NCBI GenBank assembly: GCA_002099365.1 | Contig: MSED01000015.1 | Location: 1,612,001-1,676,000 of the forward strand | Source of the DNA: Phialophora verrucosa | Taxonomy: Eukaryota > Ascomycota > Eurotiomycetes > Chaetothyriales > Herpotrichiellaceae | DNA length: 64,000 nt | Reading direction: 5' to 3' | Shown: positions 51,405 through 61,600 of the stretch, piece by piece | Numbering within the stretch: the first letter of the stretch is position 1 | How the letters are laid out: each line of letters starts with the position of its first letter | The notes under the pieces: generated by a model | The model's input: the letters and a program-made list of their open reading frames with translations, nothing else | The model's database searches: none | What the model was told of the DNA's origin: nothing | Program-made: the position numbers and the translations under genes

Positions 51405-53884
51405 TGTTTGTATCGTTCTTGCTTGACAGGAAGGAGTGACTTGGGTGAGATGAACTGCAAACAAGGTCAAAGGAGTGACTGGAAGAAAGGCTGGATTGGG
51501 GGAAGATCCGGCCGGAGGGACGTAGCAGTATATAAACCCCAAGTCTTGTGTATAAGAAACCACCGGCTTCAAGCCGCCGTCTGCATTTGGCAGCAGGCTC
51601 GGTAGGTGCCCGCGGGTTTTGCATGTTCAAAATTAGCCTTACTTGTCAATATGCCTGCTTGATCACAGTCCAAACTGCAATGGTCTAGTCCTGCAGCGAG
51701 CCAAGGAACGTGATTAGCGATACGTGCCCGACAGGCTCTTTCGTTGACCCCTCAAGCCCTCCATATCGAGATTCGGGCTCAGCCTTGCGCAAGGCACGGT
51801 CAGTTAAGCGAACGAAAGGGCGGAGATGCAGGGATCGGAAAAGGGGTCGACCACGCTTGGGGCCAAGACGGCGCTCAACCTCAAACTCGAGGCTTGAAGC
51901 TGGCCATACTCCGTCGACTTTTCTTGCTGCGCGCGTTGATTTAATAAGGCCGACACGCGTCGCAAATTGCAGCTCTAGAATACGAGAAAGAGAGTTTCCA
52001 TGCAAGCCGAGGATGGCCAGATTGCCCGGGTACCGGCGAGTCGAAAGTCATTGTGGCGCGGTCCCCAGCCGGGTAATTTCAACATCGCTTTGCCTATCTT
52101 TTCTCTCTCGCGACGGATGGGTGAAGCTGGCTCTGGTACCTTACGCATCACGGTCCCGACATCTGACGAAGGGAGGCTGTATTGGGAGAGGCGATGACTC
52201 TATCCCGAAGCTCGATAACCTTGAAAAATAAGGCCCCTCGCCCCTTTCCCCTTTCTTCCCAGATCTCAGGGTCCATGCTCGTGCAAAATTGGGCTCGTTT
52301 CGCCTTGCTGTAGCCCTGCAGATCATCCGGCACACTGTGCCAATGCCGTCAAATCAACTCTAAAGTGTCGCGCCAATTTTACTGCATCAGAGAATAAGGC
52401 TTTCATAATGCAGTTTTGATTGGGAGCTCTCTCCATTCGTGCGGTCGCGTTGGTGAAGGAATGCCTGCTGTGTAGAACAGCACTGCATCTCGAACGGCCT
52501 ATTGTGATGTTATATAACTGACTCTGTTGGCATGAATGCCAGCACGTGGGATTAGAGCAAAGCCAGTCTGATCTCTAAACACAATGGCCGCTCGTCCTGA
52601 TCTCAATCTTTATGCACATACAAATGGCCAGCCGCATGACTGGTAGCTTCCTGGAGCTGCTTGCAGAAACCTGTTTTGTTGGCTGGCCACCGTTCTCTGT
52701 CGCACTGCAGGAAAGAAGAGGGGAAAATGATCAACATGACAACAAGAAGTGAGAGCTAAAAGCGCACTGCGGGCTACTTCCCATTTCGTGATGAGTTGCC
52801 AGACCATAGACTTCTGACATCTACGTACTATGTATAGGTAAAAACTGTTCATTTTCATGGCTGCTAGACTGAATGAATAGACAGTTGGGACGAAAACTCG
52901 AACTTATCGAAGTGAGGTGCTCGTAAATCCGAAGCGACAGCTTCGAGTACACAGTACGAGTTCGTGCCAAGACTTGAGTAAGAGGTGCAGCAATTGGATG
53001 CACTTCATCTTGACTCTCCAAAAGTATTCATTTCGCCATGAAACATCTGCGATATTTGTTGAAGTCAACCACTGCTTGCTGCGACGCCTACAGAGTGCGT
53101 GAGTGCCTAGCCAGGCCCCCGAACTCCGAAGCACTTTCGCCTACCGTAAATAGGCATGCGCCTGCGGAGCAGCCTAACCTCTTAGCGGCTACACTGTCCG
53201 GGGAGCTTGGCTTCCGGCAACAAGCTTGACGCTGGCCCCCGGGGCGTTACAATGGAAATCGAAAATTGGCAGTGTTCCTCAGCTTCTCCCTCTAAGAATT
53301 ACCCAGTGCGTGCTATGTACACAATACTTACTGCCTACTGTATTAGACAGTGCTTAACTAGATGCAACAAAATAGGGACAACGGGAGATATCGGACACCA
53401 ACACCATACGGCTGCATGTCTACTCGGCAAGCCAACTTTCATCGAAGCGCCCTGTATTCCACCATGTGGTGTCGCGCCCAACCAAGCTCCTTCACCGCTT
53501 ACACCCGCAAATCGGCTGGAGCCACTAACTAGGATGTCCCAGTTCTTCTTTCCCCTATCAAGGTAGGCGTTGGGAGCTTCCGTGCTTCACCTTGCATCCG
53601 ACCGCACCATATCACACTACCCGATCCGTTGTCGCAAGTCGCTACGTATTCTTTCTCACGACAAAATGGCCCTCTGTCCCTACTCTACCACCATGGAATC
53701 TGAGACGTCGTCATTCCCCTCTCTCGCGCGACATGACCAGCAATTTGCATCTAGAATACGGTGATTCAAGAGCACAAGGGAATCAATTTATCAAAGCACC
53801 CCACAAGCCCACATCGAACACTCAACCACTCACTCCATGAGCCAGGATTAAGCCGGACAACAACATGATATGGTATGGTAGGCG
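51405..53884. other. Intergenic region, 2.5 kb, no gene supported
   Basis: The PLAC8 and MATE genes are divergent, so both promoters must lie in this unusually long gap. Open frames are short and their compositions do not look coding. No mobile element was recognised. Confidence 0.45.
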
Positions 53885-55384
53885 ATGAAAGGGAATGAAA
53901 TGGAGACAACTGCACTGCTCGAACCTGATCGAGCCCGACTAGACTACCCCGACGATGATTGTAATAGCGACGACGACGCCAAATCGGTCCCACTCGCGAC
54001 ATGGGCAGCTGAGACACGAACGATGATATCGTATTCTGCCCCGTTGATCCTGACCTACCTGCTGCAATATTTCTACAGTCTGGTCATCGTGCTTGTGGTC
54101 GGTCGCATCGGGGAGGATGAACTCGCTGCCGTGTCACTAGGGGTAACGACGATGAACATTGTCGGGTTCGCGATCTTCGAAGGCGTCGCGACAAGTCTGG
54201 ACACGCTATGCGCCCAAGCCTATGGATTAGGCAATCCGAGACTCGTCGGATTGCATGTGCAGAGAATGGTGCTCTTGCTTCTGCTCGTGGCTTGTCCCGT
54301 TGGGATCATCTGGCTCTGCTCACCGTGGATCCTGGCCAGAGTAATCCCACAGCCGCAACTGGCGGTTTTGGCAGGGACGTTCCTGAGGACCTCCCTCGTC
54401 GGCGTGCCAGGGTATGTGGTGTTCGAGGCGGGAAAGAGATTCCTTCAGTGCCAAGGCAACTTCACCACGTCTTTGGTCGTTCTTCTGGTTTGCACGCCGG
54501 TCAACCTGCTTTTGAACTGGGTGCTGGTATTTAAGCTTCAATTCGGTGTCATGGGGTCGGCATTCGCAGCGGCTCTGACGAACGACCTCCGAGCCATCCT
54601 GCTCGTTCTATACATCGCGTTCCGACTCCCGGAAACGCACCACTGCTGGCCAGGACTGCTTCCTAGAGCCACGTTCCGGAACTGGATGCCGATGATCATG
54701 CTCTCTATACCCGGCGCGGTCATGACACTCGGCGAATGGTTTGCCTTTGAATTGCTCAACTTCAGCACCGCGTACATCAAAGTCGGGGCTGGCGACCGAC
54801 TAAGCTCAGGGCCCTTGGCAGCCCAGGCGATTCTCTCGACCACATCAGTCCTGATATGGCACATTCCATTTTCCTGCAGCGTGGTAGCAAGCACCCGAAT
54901 TGGCATCCTGATTGGACGGGGTTCCGTGCACGCAGCCAAATCTCTCTCCAAGTTCTATGCAGCGTTCTTTGCTGGGACAGCCGTCCTGGACTCCATCCTC
55001 GCCCTTGCGATTGGTGGTCTGATCGCTGGGCTGGGGACTCGGCCCTCGTCCGGCGAAGTGCAGGCTCTAGTTATGGCGACTCTGCCCTTCGCTGCGGTCT
55101 TCCAACTCTTCGACGGCGCGGTCTGCTGCGTCCATGGGATTCTGCGCGGACTGGGACGTCAGGCTGTGGGCGGATATGCCACATTCGCAGTCAACTACGG
55201 GTTCGGCGTTCCCCTGGCATTGATCCTCTCTCTTGGTCCTCCCGCGCTCGGACTGGCGGGTCTCTGGTCTGGACTGTCCATCGGGATGGCCGTGCTGGTG
55301 TCGGTACAGGTAGTAGTGTTGGGTTTGATGAAGTGGGAACGGTGTGTCGAGGATGCCAGGGAGAGGGAAGAGGGCTGTGACTAG
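53885..55384 (+). CDS. MATE-family multidrug/toxin efflux transporter
   Basis: Single exon, 499 residues; alternative ATG six codons in (MKGNEMETT). An acidic cytosolic N-terminus (DYPDDDCNSDDD) leads to about twelve hydrophobic segments in two halves. ISYSAPLILTYLLQYFYSLV and TSLDTLCAQAYG in the first half are diagnostic for eukaryotic MATE proteins; CVHGILRGLGRQAVGGY and NYGFGVPLALIL appear in the second. Function: proton- or sodium-coupled export of organic cations, at the plasma or vacuolar membrane (yeast ERC1 and similar). Substrate unknown. Lack of introns is common for this family in fungi. Confidence 0.93.
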   Translation: MKGNEMETTALLEPDRARLDYPDDDCNSDDDAKSVPLATWAAETRTMISYSAPLILTYLLQYFYSLVIVLVVGRIGEDELAAVSLGVTTMNIVGFAIFEGVATSLDTLCAQAYGLGNPRLVGLHVQRMVLLLLLVACPVGIIWLCSPWILARVIPQPQLAVLAGTFLRTSLVGVPGYVVFEAGKRFLQCQGNFTTSLVVLLVCTPVNLLLNWVLVFKLQFGVMGSAFAAALTNDLRAILLVLYIAFRLPETHHCWPGLLPRATFRNWMPMIMLSIPGAVMTLGEWFAFELLNFSTAYIKVGAGDRLSSGPLAAQAILSTTSVLIWHIPFSCSVVASTRIGILIGRGSVHAAKSLSKFYAAFFAGTAVLDSILALAIGGLIAGLGTRPSSGEVQALVMATLPFAAVFQLFDGAVCCVHGILRGLGRQAVGGYATFAVNYGFGVPLALILSLGPPALGLAGLWSGLSIGMAVLVSVQVVVLGLMKWERCVEDAREREEGCD

Positions 55385-56351
55385 CTGTGGGAACTAGGTC
55401 ATTGGGCCATGGTAACAAGCTCGGACGTTTACTTATATGGTAGGACCGAGACTTCGTCTATGGACCTTCGCTAGCTTCCTCTTCCGCGCGACGAAACGCA
55501 AGGGATAACTCCGCTGCCTGGAGAAATGGCGAAATTGCGGGGGTGCTAATGTCAGAGTGAGGACTGAGTCCACAGACGAATCCCGTCATAACTTCTCGCC
55601 GCACTCTTCGTTGCCCTTGATCTCCTCTCTCCATATAGGGCTGGCGGCCATGTCATGTCGCCTTGATGAAAAGTACCACCCCACCGCACATTCCGCATCG
55701 GCAACGTTAGAAGTGAACAGCATACCCAAGAAAGCTTACCTACGATGAGTAGAGTAGGATAGGTAGTGTGATTAACTGGACCTTGATAGAGCGTAGACTG
55801 ATGTCCCGCTGGCGGAACCTCGTCCACGTAACCTCGCACTTTGCCATGCTTATAATAGAGTGTGCTTCCGGTGCACTTCTGCCAATTCTTGTGCCTGGTT
55901 AACCCGAGGAACCGCTTTTTGCTCGCCTCCACCGTTGAGGGATGACTATTTGTGAATTGTCTATAGTCCACAGCAAGACCGTAGCCAGCGTCTCCTAACG
56001 CCTTAGGCTCAAGTTTGCCGGAGCTCACTGACACATCCAACGACGAATAATACTCAGTGACCCCGCAGTGCAGAAATCAAGGATATGACGGTGGATGAGC
56101 GAGGACACATTTCAAATTCAGAAGCGAAGCGTAATTCACTGCCAAGACTCCGGTATCAGCTACGGAGGAGCACAGGGCCCATCGCAGACTCGGATGCGGA
56201 GAAACTGCGACGGAGACACATTTCCAGAAGTTTGTGGACAGCGAAGTCTCGAGATTCGGTTATGACAGTCTGTCACCTCAGACACTTCGATATCTAGGTG
56301 TAAAACCCTCAGGCACATATTGCATACATCTCACCGTCGATTCTCATCAAA
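55385..56351. other. Intergenic with a possible minus-strand coding piece
   Basis: About 1 kb between the MATE stop and the YIF1 start. It contains the YIF1 promoter and the weak minus-strand frame described next. Confidence 0.4.
55552..56100 (-). CDS. Possible hypothetical coding fragment
   Basis: A minus-strand frame of about 160-180 residues with protein-like composition (for example GYGLAVDYRQFTNSHPST and NWQKCTGSTLYYKHGKVRGY), but no ATG at its beginning; an upstream exon or decay must be invoked. A GTAGGTAAGC near 55740 could be a donor, ending the coding part there. No family recognised, so this may be a gene relic. Confidence 0.25.
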
Positions 56352-57565
56352 ATGCAGCGCCAGCCTTTTTCCCCGCCCCAGAAATCCCCAGAACTGTTCC
56401 ATCCTCGGCCTCAGCACATCTCACAAGTGCCCATGATGCGATCGCCTCCGCCTCCTGCCTCCCAGAACTCGTCACAACCTCAAGTAAACAGCTATGGAAA
56501 CCCCTATCAGTCTCCTCCCGCAGGAGCTGGTGGAGGAGGAGGCTTTGGCCCGAGCTTCAACTTCATTAGCGACCCAACTGCACAAATGGGATTCCAAGTA
56601 GGCCAACATGCAATGAAGGCCGGGCAAGAATATATGGAGCAGAATGTACGTGTCAGAACAACCCTCCGGACAGAAGGATGAGAGCTTTTCCCTGGGATGA
56701 ACAGCGAGGACTGACATATGTCGCTACAGTTGAATCGGTACATTTCAGTCTCAGCTCTGAAGCACTACTTCAACGTGTCGAACTCCTACGTGGTGCGGAA
56801 ATTGCTGCTGGTCCTGTTTCCCTGGCGGCATAAGCCATGGACACGGCAACAAGCTCGAATGACCACATCATCCACAGCAGCTGACGGCACAATGACCCAA
56901 CAGTCATACTCGTTCAACTATCTGCCACCACGAGATGACCTGAACTCGCCAGACATGTACATTCCGATCATGGCGTTAATAACCTATATTCTCCTGTCGA
57001 CTGTGCTCGCCGGAATCAGAGGGTCCTTCCATCCAGAATTGTTGGGTAGCATCACCAGCACGGCAATCTTCGTCATCATCTTCGAGATCATTGTTTTGAA
57101 GATTGCAATGTACATGCTGAGCATCACCAATGACTCGCAGCTTCTTGACCTCGTGGCATACTCTGGCTACAAATTTGTGGGGGTCATAGTCACCCTTTTC
57201 TTCAGTGAGCTCCTCACAGGGGGAAGTGGTACGAACAACTGGGTGGGCTGGACTCTGTTCCTGTACACTTGGTATTCGAATGGATTTTTCTTGGTATACA
57301 TTCGTCCTTCCGCTCCAGTCATCAGACTGCTGACCTATTGCAGCTCCGATCACTGAAATATGTCTTGTTGCCGGATGCGTCAGGAGACCCGACCGCCATG
57401 CGCGGCGGAAGCTCCTACACTGTCGCACGAGCGCAAAAGAACCGCCGGACCTATTTTCTGGCTCTTTACGCTTTCGTCATCCAAATGCTGTTCATGTGGA
57501 TTTTAAGCCGTGAGGAAGCCGCAGTCAAGACGGTTGCCACCAGACTTGCTGGTCCAAAAGCATAG
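56352..57565 (+). CDS. YIF1: Yif1 (Yip1-interacting factor), ER-Golgi membrane protein
   Basis: Three exons (56352-56645, 56730-57293, 57344-57565) give 359 residues. A Pro/Gln-rich cytosolic N-terminus is followed by FISDPTAQMGFQVGQHAMKAGQEYMEQN, split by the first intron, then NRYISVSALKHYFNVSNSYV: the hallmark of the Hrf1/Yif1 family. About five transmembrane helices follow (from IPIMALITYILLSTVLAGI to FLALYAFVIQMLFMWIL). Role: forms a complex with Yip1 and Rab GTPases in ER-to-Golgi vesicle traffic. Splice joins FFL to LRSLKYVLLP, a conserved stretch. Confidence 0.95.
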
Positions 57566-57755
57566 ATTCGGATAGATTATACTCAACGGGTGCCTTGAGC
57601 TGTTTGCTCGGTCTTCTAAGCTTATGGTCATCTTATCAAAATTTGCCAGAGACCAACCTTAACGCACTATCTTACTCTCTACAACAGCTCTTCGATCTCC
57701 AACCTCCAGTGTTGCTGCGGAAAGTTGACACCAGCAGTCTCAATCAGTGTATACC

Positions 57756-58600
57756 ATGAGGCTGGCAGATGGCCAGATGAGGGTTACAAGGCTGAAGGTG
57801 GGCCGTTGGGACGAGGACATCCGTTGCTTTGTCGAAGCCGTGGACCTCAATACTCGCTTCGGCTACCAAGCTTTCCCATGGTATGGCGGTGAACTGAAGC
57901 CTGAATCGGACCCTTTCACCGAACTCCGAAACCACATATATCAGGATCCCCAGAACTTGGAAGCAGCTCTTCGCCATCTGCGCATGCCTGACAAAGACAG
58001 GACCCTCTGGTGTGACGCAATCTGAGTCTCTGGAGATCTGAGGAAGTTGCCTACGGTCATCCCAGGCCTTCGACTCCTCAGACGATCCGTCCGCTACTGA
58101 CGACCGGGTAGCTGCACCGACCAGGCCAACGACGTCGAGAAAGAAACCAAAGTATCGATCATGGGTTTGATTTATGCCGACTGCGAGGAGGTGTTGGTTT
58201 GGCTCGGCAAGGAGGATGAAGATGGCAAACCAGCATTCCAGTTGATACGCAGTGTGGGCAAAAGGTCGTTAGAAGATCAAGAGCTTCCAACGATTGAATC
58301 GCAATTCGAGACTGCCGCCGAGTGGGGGCAGTAGCAGGATTTTCTGGAGAGCAGACCGATTGCAGAAGAGAGTGGACTCCTTGGGCCTGCGTCCCGGATA
58401 TCATACAACGGCCTTATGGGACGGCATTGATTTCGCCGGCTCTGGGCCAGCATAGCAGGCGCGCCTGCGTTTGGCCCATCTCAACTAATTCTGTGGGCAG
58501 GGAGTGCAAGAGGCCTGTCTTGCTCGAGGCCTACTTACTTTGATCTGCGGGTCAGAGTTTCCCCCGTGGTCGTTGCTCGGCGGTGTCGATCGGGGTACCA
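57756..58600 (+). pseudogene. HET (heterokaryon incompatibility) domain relic
   Basis: Three pieces follow HET-domain order. Piece A (57756-58022) ends NLEAALRHLRMPDKDRTLWC-DAI and is then cut by a TGA. Piece B (58113-58331) resumes at CTDQANDVEKETKVSIMGLI and continues YADCEEVLVWLGKEDED to AAEWGQ before a TAG. Piece C (about 58504-58587), in another frame, reads VQEACLARGLLTLICGSEF, the usual post-domain motif. Between A and B an intron is expected and the AG acceptor is present (58110-58111), but no GT donor exists where DAI ends (ATCTGAGTC). The domain's WG core is also altered (FGYQAFPWYGG). The gene is therefore probably inactivated by several lesions. HET proteins trigger non-self recognition cell death in fungi. 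Confidence 0.75.
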
Positions 58601-61600
58601 CGTTCCTTGTCCTCCGCGCACGATGCCGCCCATCTAGCCGAATGCGAAGACTTGGACCGTTCTCCTGCCAGTGCCCCATTTGCTTCGTCCACAGGACACT
58701 CCGTGCAGGAGAGTCCTCAAAATCTCCAAGGAGGTCTTCTGGATCTATCAAAGCAAGCGTGTCTATTGCCACATGAGAGTCTATTCGCAAACGTGCCACT
58801 TCTGCAGCGCACTGGGCTGGTCGATGGATCTTGTCATCAATTACAGCATACCTGTCTAGGTCTATTACGCGAGTGCAACTGGGGAGTCGACGCTCGAGAT
58901 CGACAACGGACAATCAAGATTGGGGACTTTATTGTAGAGGAGGAAAGTAATCCTGCAATCTATATACTCAATGGACAGGCGGATCAGCTATACCTCCGCC
59001 GCATTGTTCCAATCAGCATAGCATATTCGCAAGACTCTAGATAATACATTGCATTGCATTGCATTGGTGTCGACACATCAATTCAACACTCGATTCTATG
59101 GTGGTGGTGTGGTGGTGGTGGTGTTTACAGGGAAAAAAGGAAGCAACGTCCAGCGAGTATGGCGTCCTGTCAGTCCTGTCTATCTGGCTGTGTGGCTGTA
59201 TTTCATACAGTCAGTTGCGGTCGTTTGCAAGACGCATCCCAGGGTCGAAATCATATTGTGTGGAAATACAGGCATACCTGGCGCGCGGAATGTTCTGTGC
59301 CAGAGAGGATCGAATTGATCTATCGTCGTTCCATTCCCTGGCTTGTGGTTGAAGAGAGATGGAGAGACGTGCTTCGAAGTAGAATACTCTGGACGCCATG
59401 CCTTGACGCTGTGGTCGGCTACGGTCTTCAGCTTCGACGTTCCACTGTGTAGTGAATATGACTTTGGCCGCTGGAAGGCTCCCTGCCTTCTCACCTGCCT
59501 TCCTTCTCACACACCCACGCTTCGCTCTGAGGAAGTCCCTTCATATGCCTCTGCTTCCGGTCCAGCCAGCTGTGCGAGGCCGAGGTTTTCCCCGAGCTCC
59601 GAGTTGGCTTCGTAACGACAGGAGACGCACGTACAGTGAGTGGGGTGTACAGAGATTGTCACACATCGGAATACGAGTCGTTGGGAGGCAGCTGTGGTTC
59701 GAACCGACCTTCCTGAAGTTTGACGGAGACGACCGTACCGTCTTATCAGGGCTGGGGTTGTGGAGATGATGCTATTCAATCGGTGTGGTCACTCTTTCCG
59801 GCACCGTTTGCCTTCTGTTGGAATAAGTGGAGGAGAACCAAAGAGAATACGTTAGGGAGCAAATCGCCGTAGAGGGAGTCATGCGATGAAAAGGGGTGAA
59901 AGTGTTACTAGCCCTTACCGGTAGGTGGCCTCCACGTAGCACAGGGCCGCAGTACTAGAGGGCTGCTCAGACAGGTGTAAGGTTGCATGCTGAATGACTA
60001 CCGAGCAAAAAGACCATCACATATTTCTCACTTACCGGCATCCTTACCGACCTCTCCTTACGGGCCTTCCGTTTCCGATCACAGCGACATCCCCTCGGTG
60101 TGTATATTGACGAAGTCCATCTCCGGCTCGGAGGTTCCCGGCTTCGCGCCTCATGTTAGTTCAGAACGCAAAGGTTACAATGCTTGCTGGCGAGATACAA
60201 GATGGTCATACAGGCGCCAGGGCGCAAATGGCAGGTGGACAAGCTCGTGCCAGATATCAAACCAGAAACTTACAGACCTTCACGAGTATTAGGCAAAAGG
60301 GCATTCCGGATGTGGCATAACGTTTGTTTGTCGTCGGAATGGCTGTAAGGTCACCTGCCAAGTCAAGGTTGGTGACTCATGTTTCGCCGCTGTCGATGCT
60401 GGCCCGGGAGGAAATGGAATGGGCCTTTCGTGCAGTGCAGTGCTCATAAAAGTAATCAAACCTCCTACTTCCATAGACGCTATGCCATGAGCATATTTAG
60501 CCGGAAAGCCAGCGCCAATTCCGCCACTTCGTTGCTCCGTGGAGGATCGAGAGCGTTCCTCGAGGATGCTTTAACAGGTCCAAACAAATGAGAAAGCTTG
60601 TTATGTGCATCGTACCCGCGCCAGACAGTGGAGATCGCCAGGTATGGGCCGGTGCTGACTCATGAAGAGTGGGATAGCCATTGACCCCAGGCGTTGGTGC
60701 TGCGATGTTTCAGGTCGTGAGAAGGCGCAGGGCTTCCGCAGCGTGATGATCTCCCTGATGCAGGACCTGATTCGACCGACCGACCCATTGCAGAGGCGGG
60801 TCTGATAAGTCAGGCACTCAAGGATTGTGTGTGTACCGATGACAAAGAGGATGTATCCACTCGGTCGAACTTCTGACCACAGGGAGGCGTTCCAGGTCTC
60901 TGTTGAGTTCACCAGGCAAGCCTGATTGGGCGAGTTCAAGGTCAATGGCATATTGATTCCTCTAGACGGCTCAGACCAGAGCCATTCGTGCTACTTGGGG
61001 CATTGTCCGCCATGTTCGCGCTCGAGACCGTCATGATGCTTGTAAGCGATCTCGAAAATTTGTTGAAGCCGGCACCAGCTCCGCAGAGCATACTAATGTG
61101 ACTGCATCGCAGTGTTTACTCATCGCAAGCTAGGGGGTTCTGTCAGGCGCACATGCACTGGGACTGGTTCGATGCGGATAGACGGATCCTCCAGGGTATG
61201 CCGCACAGTCACCACAAACTCTCGATACGCAGGCTTCCGGTAGCGACACTGTAGTCGATGCGGGAATTTGTGGCGTCGAGTCAAAGAGAACTCTCTGGCC
61301 TGATGCACGGATCCCAGCTCTAAGCACTCGCGCCCGGGTTCCTCAAGGTACCAATCACCACTGCTCGCGAGTACCAGGAAACAAGACCTTATCAGTTGAG
61401 GGGGCCAGGCTGAAGCCAGTGATGATTCAAGCCAACAAATCAGTGCGTCGAGGCTTGCTGTTGCTCGCCTCAACCTCCTTCTAGACTTGGTCACCACTGC
61501 GCAGACAGTTCAGCGAACGTGGAACTCTCGTCGGCGTGCGCGCAAGTGTGTGTGCTGGGATATCGGCACGGACATGTGTAGAGCCACAGCCAGGACCACC

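Noticed and set aside
59690..59710. GGTTCGAACC resembling a tRNA B box
   Set aside because: It is a short palindrome; no A box, acceptor stem or cloverleaf could be formed around it.
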